Positions 57,007 through 64,000 of a stretch of DNA of 64,000 bases are shown piece after piece. Each line of letters opens with the position of its first letter. The first letter of the stretch is position 1. The translations under genes were made by a program, and so were the position numbers. Origin of the DNA: Pleodorina starrii (Eukaryota; Chlorophyta; Chlorophyceae; Chlamydomonadales; Volvocaceae); NCBI GenBank assembly GCA_030267565.1, contig BRXU01000002.1, positions 7,073,501 through 7,137,500 of the forward strand. Reading direction: 5' to 3'. The notes below the pieces were generated by a model. That model was not told the DNA's origin, did not search any database, and saw only the letters and a list, made by a program, of their open reading frames with translations.

Positions 57007-59034
57007 GGGTGGTTGGGTCGTCGGTGCGAATGACCCGGACTGCGTATCGTTCCCCGGCCGAGGCCGAGGCTGAGGCCGCTTGTTCCCCCCTCCCCGCTCC
57101 CCCGGCCCGGCCCGCAGCTGCTGCCTGCCCTGCCCGTCCCTTCCCATCCCAAGGGGCTCACCTGCACCACCCTCCGCTTGCCCCCGGGCTGGTCCGGCTC
57201 GCCGTACACCTCATTGGTACGGATGAGCAGGACGCGTGTGAGGCGCGGACACCCTGCCGGACCTAGGGAGGCGAGGGAGGGAGGCATGAAGGGGGGGTTG
57301 GGGCCAATGAGCAGTCGGCGGCGGCGGCCTCATGTGCGGCAGCACGCGGCGGCCTCAGGCGGCACGACACGGCGCAGCGCAGCGCCCCGTCGTGGAACGG
57401 AACGGAACGGGACGCGGGGACCCCACATGTGTGCACCCCATATGCGCGCCTCCGCTCGCGGGTGCGTACTCACATTGCCGAACCCCCCCCCCCCCAAGTT
57501 AAGGGAAGGCGGACCACCCGCCAGCGTGTGTGCGCCGGCTGCTGCTGCTGCTGCTCCGCACACCGAATCAGGTGTCATTCCCACTCCCCCCGAGCGACCC
57601 GGGTAGGGGCCAAGCTGCTTTACCCCTCCCCCCCCTTCCCGCCCCCCGCCCATCCCCCCACCGCCGGACCGCCGCACCCGCTCCCGGCCCAAGCAAGGAA
57701 TCAAGTAACGGTAACCTAGGCAACCCCGACGAACGGTGCCAGAAGCATTTGCCGGGGAACCGGGGGCTGGGGTCGATGCAGGGCGGCGATGCAGGGCGGC
57801 GCAGCCAGAAACCGGAGCGAAGGGGATCAGATGGCCGACCCAGATGGCGGACAGCCGAGGGCGGCCACCTCTCCCCTCCCCTCCCCTTCACTCCCCTTCA
57901 CTCTCCTCCCCTCCCCTTCACTCCCCACCCCTCCCCTCCCCTTCCCTCCCCTCCCCTCACCTGGAGGGGACGGCAGCGGGTCGCCGGTGACACGAGCGTG
58001 TGTGTTTGCCGTGAAGGTGCTGAACGTGAAGCCCTCGGCGTCTGTTGGGTAGACCACTCCGTCCAGAGCCACATTGGCCAGTTTGAAGTAGTCGCGGATG
58101 GTGGGCATGTGCAGCTTGCCCTGCAGGGAGGGAGGGAGGGAGGAGAGGGGAGGGGGAGGGCAGGGGAGGGAAGGCGGGAAGGGAGGTGAGGAGGGAAGGC
58201 GGGAAGGGAGGTGAGGAGGGAAGGCGGGAAGGGGGGTGAGGAGGGAAGGGCGGAGGGATGGGGGGAGAAATGGAGGCAGGGGCCAGGTCAAGGCGTTCGA
58301 GTGTGGCGAGCCCTCCCCTCCCATCCCTCGCTCCCGTGGGAGGGTCGGACGGGGTCTACATCGTTGCGTGGGGCAGGGGTCGCAAAAACGGGGAGTTATC
58401 CACGTATTGGTGGGGAGGGGGCGGAGGCGTTGGACAGATGCAGCTGGAAGGAAATCGCGCCTCGATAGCGGCAGAGCTTATCGTGCGTCTCTTCGGTCGG
58501 ACCGAGGGTCTCTTGACACGCGGATGGATGGTTGGGTCGAATAATCTCATGGGCCATGTTACGAGGGCCCTGTTGCTCTTTGAGTGGCAACGGAGCGGGT
58601 AGGGCCTGGCAGCAGTGCAGTAGGCGTGCATCCAGGTGCTCGATATGAAGAGGATGCCTGGCTCGGAGATAGCCGGGTATTTCGCGGACGCCACCTCCGG
58701 CATCGCTTCGCGGTGGGGAAAAAGGGTGAACCCAGGCCGACACCCCCTTCCCCACGCCGGTACGCTCAAACCCCTCACACCGTGGAAATAGAAGTATCGT
58801 TTAACGTTCGGGTTCGCAACAGCCACATAAGTGAGCGCTGTCTGACCTGACCGGCCAGAGCAAAGCACAGCCGAACTGGAACTTAGCGCTGCTGCCGCTA
58901 CACCAACATGATAATGGAGGTAGCCCGCCCAGACATCGACGCTCACGCCACACCTCTATAAGCTGGAAGTAAGCTCTTGGAGGCGGCGTGCCGTCTGGTC
59001 CCGGCTCTCCATATTGAATGAGCACCGTCGCCAT
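44346..59034 (-). CDS. PB1-like and zinc-finger-like regulator, novel architecture (766 aa)
   Basis: Sixteen exons: 59034-58954, 58120-57961, 57262-57162, 56624-56529, 55856-55756, 54954-54851, 54270-53915, 53191-53076, 52501-52408, 51865-51693, 50929-50686, 50000-49848, 48814-48662, 45874-45689, 45252-45147 and 44422-44346. All are GT-AG and in phase. The family is not recognised. Residues 1-80 (MATVLIQYGEPGPDG...) are globular and unknown. Residues about 88-195 resemble a PB1 domain: a first strand LTRVLLIRT, an Arg-rich turn, TLGELTAALRTFL, then LFKYRYQNELVPIVSDSAL. Residues 404-460 contain CLLC at 412-415 followed by HFLRHH at 433-438 and extra Cys/His, a C2H2-like zinc site, with a basic RWRKEYEIS after it. 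The rest is disordered Ala/Gln/Gly/Pro-rich, with Leu-rich SSLLQ motifs, a five-fold Asn-Met repeat and a seven-Pro run. A transcriptional or scaffold role is inference only. Confidence 0.75.
44492..44530 (-). repeat. Family C copy, intron 15 of PB1-like gene (acceptor side)
   Basis: GTTATATGCTCCTTTATATA with a following GAGTCACTGCGGACGTTGTG. It mirrors the order at 18301-18332 (GTGACTCATTTTAG, TATATAAAGGAGCATAAC), confirming the unit is longer than the core. Confidence 0.85.
45008..45034 (+). repeat. Family D copy, intron 15 of PB1-like gene (donor side)
   Basis: CCCCGGGCCGTTCTAATTAC then CACCC. Its C-rich end points to exon 15, antisense to the transcript, as for donor-side copies of family A. 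Confidence 0.8.
45433..45682. repeat. GTTGT/GTTGG pentamer satellite, intron 14 of PB1-like gene
   Basis: About 50 pentamers of GTTGT and GTTGG with occasional GACTT, ending within 10 bases of the exon 14 donor (45689). On the transcript strand it is an ACAAC/CCAAC repeat. Confidence 0.95.
45924..45950 (-). repeat. Family C copy, intron 13 of PB1-like gene (acceptor side)
   Basis: GGGATATGCTCCTTTACATA then ACGGG, about 50 bases before the exon 14 acceptor on the minus strand. Confidence 0.8.
48858..49090 (-). repeat. Two family A copies and a family C remnant, intron 12 of PB1-like gene
   Basis: Copy one (48858-48911): GTTATCCACGTATAGGCCGG, then AGCCCGTGAACGGTAAAGTA. Family C remnant GCGATATGCTCCTCGGGG at about 48921. 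Copy two (49013-49090): ATTCACGTAAAGGCCGGAGC, then CCGTAAGCGGTAACG, with the CTGCAAAAGGACAG extension. All are sense to the transcript on the acceptor side of exon 13. Confidence 0.9.
49798..49825 (+). repeat. Family A fragment, intron 12 of PB1-like gene (donor side)
   Basis: CCGGGCTCCGGCCTATGCGT then TGATAACC. It lies about 25 bases from the exon 12 donor and is inverted relative to the two copies at the acceptor side of the same intron. Confidence 0.85.
51917..51942 (-). repeat. Family D copy, intron 9 of PB1-like gene (acceptor side)
   Basis: GGGGGGTAATTAAAACGGCC then CGGGG, about 50 bases before the exon 10 acceptor on the minus strand. Confidence 0.8.
52954..52982 (-). repeat. Family A copy, intron 8 of PB1-like gene
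   Basis: GTTATCTACGTATAGGCCGG then AGCCCGTG. This is the one intronic A copy whose GGATAACC-type end does not face the nearer exon. Confidence 0.85.
53511..53555 (+). repeat. Family B copy, intron 7 of PB1-like gene
   Basis: GCCGCCTCCGTCCCTTCGTT, then CGCTGCGGCATCTTTTTGTT. The four extra bases TCGT interrupt the core. Confidence 0.8.
54997..55100 (-). repeat. Family E and family C copies, intron 5 of PB1-like gene (acceptor side)
   Basis: Family E at 54997-55024 matches 16805-16832 exactly over 28 bases in reverse complement. CCCTGCGGACGTTGTAG follows at about 55032. Family C (GTGATATGCTCCTTTATAAA) is at 55077-55098. On the minus strand the order is C, then E, then the exon 6 acceptor. Confidence 0.85.
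55660..55744. repeat. GGTGAGGTGAGGTGGGGT array beside an exon donor
   Basis: GTGAG and GTGGG pentamers on the plus strand. On the minus strand they are CTCACC and CCCCACC, immediately after the exon 5 donor at 55756. Confidence 0.9.
56947..57006. repeat. CTAT microsatellite, intron 3 of PB1-like gene
   Basis: About 13 CTAT units with one interruption (CACTCAT). Confidence 0.95.
58394..58413 (-). repeat. Family A fragment, intron 1 of PB1-like gene
   Basis: GAGTTATCCACGTATTGGTG; only the terminal part of the core is kept. Confidence 0.65.
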
Positions 59035-60670
59035 CGGAAAGGCAGCGCCCAGTCAGCCCCTCGAGGGGGCTTCCTAGGATGCAACAAGGCAGGCCGTCCC
59101 TGCATTCCGCCCGGGGTCGGGACGAATAAGTTCGCCGCTTCTCATAATGACGACGCAATGCTGTGACGCTCTGAGCAGTCATCGCGTGCGGAAAAGAACC
59201 TAGCTGCATTCTTAAGGAGCAACTAGTAACAAGGAACGGCAGGGCCAGACATAGCACGCCCACCAAGCTTTGGAACACGGAACCAGAACTTGGAACCGTC
59301 TCCGGCGCGTTCCACTGCCGTGCGCCAGACGTGTCGCTTTGAAGCGCTTCTTGATGACTTCCTAAGCCGCTTTGATAAGATGGTGAGAGGATCTAAACGA
59401 GATAGGTAGCGATGTCTGTGCCCTGGGAAGAAAATGATTTTTGATGCATGCGATGGGCTAGTTACAAAGCAAACAACATCAGTGGAGTTGAATGGATGGT
59501 ATGTCAAGGTGTGAGTGGTTGCCAAGATACTGTAGTGCGCATCGGGAAGCGGGTGCGGGACAACGGAGAAGCCCATCAGTGAGTTTTTTCCGTGCACCCC
59601 ATGCGCGGGGATTGCAGGACCAACGGGGCCTCAGTGCAAAATATCCAGCACACGCTAAATTTGGAGTGTTACCACAGCTGTGCTGCGGGGCATTGGGTTC
59701 CATCCTCGGAACCTGATTCCTTCATGTGGCTTCTTTGAGAAAAGAGCACGCAATTTTCAGCATTGCAGCCTTGCATACACACAAAGAATGATACCATGCA
59801 CTACTTTACCCTCGAATCCAAACATTTGTGCACTGTGCGCGCGACTCCAGCAACTAGCCTGTGATGCCTACAGCACTAGCACGAAACCCAAGCGCAGCAA
59901 AATTGCATAGCTAACGCGTATACATTGCGTTGACACGTGTTGCATATCATGGCATACAAGGACAGCCCGCAAGCCGAGGAGGATGACTTACGACCTGCTT
60001 ACGACGCAGACTGGCAGGTATCGATGAAACCGACCTTGCTTATGCGGCTGCGCTCAGCGACCTGGCAGTGATGACGCTGAACAAGGCAAGTTCTCCGCCT
60101 ACCCTCAGTTATCTCAGGCCAAATGCCGTACTTTCCAACCTTCCATGGCGACTTCGAAATGCCGTCTTTCGCAAGGTCGTGCCAAGCCATGCACCGCGCT
60201 TCCGCACTGACGCCAGAATGGCACGGCTGAACCCGCATCGGCATGGCCTATACGCGTACACTGGGACGTTGGACGTGCCGGATGGCATAGCCAGCGCCGA
60301 TGACCAGCCCATTTCCACCGAGGTATAACGCGCAACCACACACTGTTCATGCCCCTGGGGGCGTCTGAAGACGTAAAATGCGTAACAAACTGCGCAATGC
60401 GCTGATGCACCCAAACACAAACACTTCCCCGCTCCCTAGACCTACCCGCGAGGTAGCAACGTAATCCGTCTGGTATTAAGCGCGCCAATTTCCCCATGGC
60501 TAACCCGTGCGTTTCGGTAAGCACAACAATGTCATAACGCAAGCTTGAGCAACTGCCTAACTTTCAGGATGCGACCCAAAATGTACGGCATCGCGGCCTG
60601 CGCCAGTGCGTACGTGTACGGCTTGCACAACTTTGTCCTCTGGCGGCTTTGTCTTACTGCATAGACCAAT
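59035..60670. other. Intergenic, start of lower-GC right-hand island, with a possible split ORF
   Basis: The first part should carry the promoter and 5' UTR of the minus-strand gene starting at 59034. From about 59,100 on, base composition is clearly less GC-rich than the genes to the left. A possible gene starts at ATG 59949 (MAYKDSPQAEEDD). It could join, across introns I cannot fix, to the open frame 60068-60328 (contains LSNLPWRLRNAVFRKVVPS and RLNPHRHGLYAYTGTLDV, followed by GAG|GTATAA). A short exon at 60567-60662 may follow. Reading frames conflict between candidate splice choices, so no product is proposed. Confidence 0.3.
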
Positions 60671-60883
60671 ATGAAGGAGTTTGACAGGTTGAAAGCCTAT
60701 TGCGAAAGTCTCGGCCGTGTCGTAGTTGATATCAGTGCCGAGGGTCACGCAAATTACGGTCGCCACGACGACCGCTCTGAGACATTTACGGACAGTTCCG
60801 AGAAAGCAAGATTTATTGCCCCGGTGTACTATAGCCGAGCAAAGAAGTTAGCGGCTTACTTAAAGGAAAAGCATGGCGACTAA
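60671..60883 (+). CDS. Short ORF overlapping the HicB-like ORF (70 aa), unknown
   Basis: Starts MKEFDRLKAYCESLGR and ends YLKEKHGD. It is lysine/arginine-rich, with a helix-like start and end around an NYGRHDDRSETF centre. It overlaps the next ORF by 11 bases (ATGGCGACTAA), the arrangement of a bacterial two-gene operon. A HicA-type partner would be expected in this position, but I do not see the HicA glycine-serine-histidine signature, so the role is open. It could also be an exon of a larger gene. Confidence 0.4.
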   Translation: MKEFDRLKAYCESLGRVVVDISAEGHANYGRHDDRSETFTDSSEKARFIAPVYYSRAKKLAAYLKEKHGD

Positions 60884-61466
60884 AGTCCTCGCTTTCTCCT
60901 CTTCTGGGCCCTCGTCGAGGACCTCTTCTCCAGCGGAGACTATGTTTTCCATGCCCGCGTCTTCTGAGTCATTGGGGCGAAAGAACTACTGGGGCTGCCT
61001 GCAATTCTACAGTGAGGGCTTTTATGGCATCCTCGTCCCGGACGTGGTGGATGCCGCCGGAGCTGGGGAGACCAAGCAGGAGGCTTTGCTTGAGACCATG
61101 AAGAAGTTGAGCTCCCAGCTTAAGCGACTGCCGCCAGAGCAGATTCCGTGCCCTAGCAACAAGGCCACAGCCATCGAGAAAGTACGCGCCATTGTTGACG
61201 ACGACGGCGGAGAGTTCATCCATGTGGAGTCCTGGGAGATGGTTCAGGTGCCCGTAGACTTCAGCTTGGTGGAGGAGCTACCGGCAGCTGAGCTCAACTA
61301 TCTCAGGAACAAGTACACGTCGCACGGTGAGAACTCGTTCCAAACTATTGCTCAAATCTGGGAAAACTTGGGGCCACGCTCACGTAGCGTTGTGTGGGTG
61401 CAGGATGATTGGAGCTCCTCTTCAAACTTTCTAGGAACTCCGCGCCTCTTGACATTCGGGTCGTAG
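60873..61466 (+). CDS. HicB-like-fold protein (197 aa), uninterrupted ORF
   Basis: After a Ser-rich start, residues about 38-85 read NYWGCLQFYSEGFYGILVPD, then AGETKQEALLETMKKLSSQL. That is the pattern of the HicB antitoxin/HicB-like fold (strand, G-Y/F, strand ending in PD, then G-D/E-T-x-x-E-A-L helix). The remaining 110 residues (EFIHVESWEMVQVPVDFSLVE and after) have no family I recognise. HicB-like domains in bacteria neutralise the HicA mRNA interferase and bind DNA. In a eukaryote such a gene would suggest acquisition from bacteria or a virus, or a chance resemblance. No introns interrupt it, unlike every gene to the left, and its codon use is less GC-biased. Confidence 0.5.
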   Translation: MATKVLAFSSSGPSSRTSSPAETMFSMPASSESLGRKNYWGCLQFYSEGFYGILVPDVVDAAGAGETKQEALLETMKKLSSQLKRLPPEQIPCPSNKATAIEKVRAIVDDDGGEFIHVESWEMVQVPVDFSLVEELPAAELNYLRNKYTSHGENSFQTIAQIWENLGPRSRSVVWVQDDWSSSSNFLGTPRLLTFGS

Positions 61467-61847
61467 AGGTCTGGCCCGTCAGGAAAGATGCGCATGTGGT
61501 GACTGTTGAGTGGTGCACTTCGGCGGTGTTATGCATAACAGCCCAGGAGCACCCACCTTGGTTGGGTGTGCGTCAGCTCCCGAGGGATGTGCAAAGGGTG
61601 GTTTCCGTGTCACGTTCCTTCCATCAGTCCAGGACATTGCGGTTGGCCCGTTAGGACTGGGTGTTTGGTGCTGGAACCTGACGATTTGGGGCTGGTCGGG
61701 GCTTGCACGGAGAATATGCATTCGGCTTTGTTGGGATGCATGGCATTGCACACACCAGGCAGTGGTTCAAGGTCTTTGTTGAGGGGTGGTAGGGTGTGCT
61801 TGGGGCTTGGTCCCCTCTCGCAGCACGAACATCTGTTATCAACAGGG

Positions 61848-61880
61848 GTTAGACCCCTTGAGAGTCTCAAGGGGTCTAAC
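61848..61880. repeat. Perfect 33-base palindrome (16-base arms, 1-base centre)
   Basis: The left arm GTTAGACCCCTTGAGA and right arm TCTCAAGGGGTCTAAC flank a single G. GTTAGAC recurs at 61884. It may be a hairpin terminator, a recombinase or repressor site, or an inverted-repeat junction of a mobile element. Confidence 0.9.
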
Positions 61881-61920
61881 GCCGTTAGACCGGGTTGCGT
61901 AGGGTTGCGACCGTATTTCA

Positions 61921-61970
61921 GAGGAATACGCCGAGCATAATTACGCCTAAATACGCCATAATACGCCAGC
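61921..61970. repeat. Clustered ATACGCC direct repeats
   Basis: GAATACGCC, TTACGCC, AAATACGCC and TAATACGCC occur within 50 bases, 41 bases downstream of the palindrome. Iterated sites of this size often bind a replication or transposition protein; that is inference. Confidence 0.75.
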
Positions 61971-62432
61971 GAGGTGGATGTAAGGACGTCAGGCTCAATG
62001 GGCCGCTCGTCCATTTGTAATACTCAATTACGACAAGGGCCTTGTGGCGCTTGCAACCAACTCAGTTAAAATACTAACACTTACACCTTCTAGGTATTGG
62101 TGCTTTGCCGGACCGGCCGTACAAACTGGCAGACCTAACGGGCGGACCACTTTTTCCTGGACTTGGTCCGCCAAGACATCCATCAAAATATTTCAGCGAC
62201 AGCACCTAATTTATGCTCCCAGAATACCTGCGTATGAAAGCCATTTCGTAGGGCACGCTTTTTACTTGTGATCAGTACTTCTGCAAGCGGGGCAACACCG
62301 AAAGGCTTAGTATATTGGCTAAGAAAGGGACACCTTTGCTTAATATTTTGACAGCCTATAATAATAGCTAAACGCGTTATGTAGCCGCGTTCGTAGAGTC
62401 AAACATGGCGAATAGAGCCATAGAACGCGAAT

Positions 62433-63749
62433 ATGATGACGCTTTGGAATGGAGAGCGGCCCTGGCAGTGGATGGAGCAGACGCACGGCACGAAGTGGAG
62501 GGCGGGGCTCAAGCGGCGATGGTTTGAGACAATGGAGATCATTCGCGCCCTGCAGGAGACCTCGCGCATCCGCAAGTGCACCATCCCGGAAGCAACGGAC
62601 TTCTGGCAGAAGGTGCAGGACAGAAAGGTGTACAGTCGCGATAAGATGCTGACTTTCATACAGCAGCTTACCAAGACGAAGGGCGCCTTTAAGGACTACG
62701 TCAGCCGTGACAGGCGGCCCGACTTCGTTTCTCCGGAGAAGGTCCCACGGCGGCCGCAGGCCAACAAAAGCGGCGGCGGCGGGGCGGGGGGCGGGTTCGG
62801 CACAGCGAGCGGCGGCGGGGGCGGAGGGCCGCGGAACGCGCTGATCCTCAGCGTGGAACGCGGCGCCCATGCGACGCCGCCGCGCACAGCTGACACGGCG
62901 GCGACGACAGCGGCAGCAGCGAGCAATGGCGGCGGCGGGGCGGGGGGCGGGTTCGGCACAGCGAGCGGCGGCGGGGGCGGAGGGCCGCGCAACGCGCTGA
63001 TCCTCAGCGTGGAACGCGGCGCCCATGCGACGCCGCCGCGCACAGCTGGCACGGCGGCGACGACAGCGGCAGCAGCGAGCATAGGCGGCGGCGGGGCGGG
63101 GGGCGGGTTCGGCACAGCGAGCGGCGGCGGGGGCGGAGGGCCGCGGAACGCGCTGATCCTCAGCGTGGAACGCGGCGCTCATGCAACGCCGCCGCGCACA
63201 GCTGACACGGCGGCGACGACAGCGGCAGCAGCGAGCAATGGCGGCGGCGGGGCGGGGGGCGGGTTCGGCACAGCGAGCGGCGGCGGGGGCGGAGGGCCGC
63301 GGAACGCGCTGATCCTCAGCGTGGAACGCGGCGCTCATGCAACGCCGCCGCGCACAGCTGACACGGCGGCGACGACAGCGGCAGCAGCGAGCAATGGCGG
63401 CGGCGGGGCGGGGGGCGGGTTCGGCACAGCGAGCGGCGGCGGGGGCGGGGGCGGCGGCGGGGGGGGCGGGGGGGGCGGCAAAAAGTCCATCTCTGGCAAA
63501 AAGCACGGTCGCAAGGAGCAGGCAGATGATTCGCGTCCAAAGAAGAAGCAGGCCATGCATGGCTACATGCTCTTCTCAAGGGAGATGTGGGCACTGCGGA
63601 GCATTGGGCAGGCGCCTCCAGCCTTGGCCGCGATGGAGAACCCACAGAAGGGCACATCAATCATCGCAGGCATGTGGCGAGCCCTGTCTGATGTGAAGCA
63701 GGCGGAGTATCACGAGAGGGCCAGGGCAATTAAGGAGAGCATGGGGTGA
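62433..63749 (+). CDS. GCR1_C-like / HMG-box protein with 52-residue tandem repeats
   Basis: A single uninterrupted ORF of 438 aa. Residues 1-80 (TLWNGERPWQWMEQTHGTKW, then RRWFETMEIIRALQE) have the Trp/His spacing of the GCR1_C DNA-binding domain found in yeast Gcr1 and in some eukaryotic mobile elements; this is moderate-confidence pattern matching. Residues about 114-330 are four complete copies, plus a fifth start, of a 52-residue unit (GGGGAGGGFGTASGGGGGG, PRNALILSVERGAHATPPRT, then an Ala/Thr run). A 25-residue basic linker (KKSISGKKHGRK, PKKKQ) follows, likely a nuclear signal. Residues about 372-434 form an HMG box (HGYMLFSREMW, then IIAGMWRALSDVKQAEYHERA). The product is probably a DNA-binding nuclear protein, perhaps encoded by a transposon or virus-derived island. 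The opposite strand is also open for about 1.2 kb, an effect of the GC-rich repeats. A TGTAA box follows at 63965. Confidence 0.75.
   Translation: MMTLWNGERPWQWMEQTHGTKWRAGLKRRWFETMEIIRALQETSRIRKCTIPEATDFWQKVQDRKVYSRDKMLTFIQQLTKTKGAFKDYVSRDRRPDFVSPEKVPRRPQANKSGGGGAGGGFGTASGGGGGGPRNALILSVERGAHATPPRTADTAATTAAAASNGGGGAGGGFGTASGGGGGGPRNALILSVERGAHATPPRTAGTAATTAAAASIGGGGAGGGFGTASGGGGGGPRNALILSVERGAHATPPRTADTAATTAAAASNGGGGAGGGFGTASGGGGGGPRNALILSVERGAHATPPRTADTAATTAAAASNGGGGAGGGFGTASGGGGGGGGGGGGGGGKKSISGKKHGRKEQADDSRPKKKQAMHGYMLFSREMWALRSIGQAPPALAAMENPQKGTSIIAGMWRALSDVKQAEYHERARAIKESMG
62773..63425. repeat. Four 156-base tandem repeats within the HMG-box ORF
   Basis: The anchor GGGGCGGGGGGCGGGTTC recurs at 62781, 62937, 63093, 63249 and 63405, exactly 156 bases apart each time. 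Units differ by only a few bases (for example GGCACG versus GACACG, GCCCATGCG versus GCTCATGCA), so amplification is recent or the units are homogenised. Confidence 0.97.
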
Positions 63750-64000
63750 GATCTGTTCTGCCTCGAGCTATAGACTTGCGGCCATAAACACTAGTGGAGC
63801 GGGAGTTGAACAGACGCAGCGGGGGAGCGCGAGACTGTCACATCTCTGTTGTGTATTGTTGTGGGTTTGCTGGAGGGCATTGCCATGCGCTTTCCTGAAC
63901 ATTCAACCCTTTTACCTAGGAGCATCATGACGTGCGCTCTGATGCGGACGGTATATGAGACAACTGTAACAACACAAGGCCGTAATATCATTCCAACAGG
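63750..64000. other. 3' flank of the HMG-box gene
   Basis: Contains a TGTAA box at 63965-63969, about 215 bases after the stop codon, a plausible green-algal polyadenylation signal. Nothing else is recognisable. Confidence 0.5.

Larger units (their letters stand above)
61467..62432. other. Non-coding stretch with palindrome and AATACGCC repeats
   Basis: No convincing ORF. It holds the palindrome at 61848-61880 and a cluster of ATACGCC units, described separately. An ATG at 62405 opens a 40-codon frame (MANRAIEREYDDALEWRAAL) overlapping the next ORF in another frame. Confidence 0.5.

Noticed and set aside
62340..63560. 406-codon minus-strand open frame opposite the HMG-box ORF
   Set aside because: It is created by the 156-base GC-rich repeats. 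It lacks domains, whereas the plus strand has an HMG box and a GCR1_C-like region.

Overview
The window is nuclear DNA from a chlorophyte alga, most likely of the Chlamydomonadales (volvocine or Chlamydomonas-like). It is very GC-rich and intron-dense. Proteins carry long Ala, Gly, Gln and Pro runs. Introns are C-rich and packed with minisatellites. TGTAA-type polyadenylation signals follow some genes, and there is a short CCCTAAAA array of the Chlamydomonas telomere type. Gene models were built by hand: every internal junction uses GT-AG or GC-AG, and all complete models close in frame.

Layout, left to right. (1) The 5' two exons of a Gln/Ala-rich protein run off the left edge on the minus strand (1-2993). 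(2) A seven-exon 2-oxoglutarate/Fe(II) oxygenase with a long basic tail lies on the minus strand (5406-10683). (3) A divergent 12-exon FAD synthetase fused to a molybdopterin-binding domain lies on the plus strand (11814-18515). (4) A small secreted cysteine-rich protein follows (20097-21599). (5) MAF1, the RNA polymerase III repressor, has eight exons (23337-26197). (6) A 15-exon VWA-domain protein with a transmembrane segment and a Cys-Gly tail spans 28671-39909. (7) Facing it is a 16-exon minus-strand gene (44346-59034) for a 766-residue protein with a PB1-like region and a zinc-finger-like motif, which I do not recognise as a known family. (8) The right end (about 59-64 kb) is lower in GC and looks like an accessory island: two overlapping ORFs, the second with a HicB-like fold, a perfect 33-base palindrome, and an intron-less GCR1_C-like/HMG-box protein containing four near-identical 156-base repeats.

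The genes do not form one pathway: flavin cofactor synthesis, protein or RNA oxidation, Pol III control and surface or trafficking roles are independent housekeeping jobs. What ties the region together is in the introns. At least five short sequence families (here A to E) recur in introns of unrelated genes, close to splice sites and with a fixed polarity relative to the nearest exon. In three introns, copies of family A sit in inverted orientation near opposite ends, so the intron ends could base-pair. I regard this as the most interesting undescribed signal in the window. All family assignments rest on reading motifs by eye; no database search was possible.
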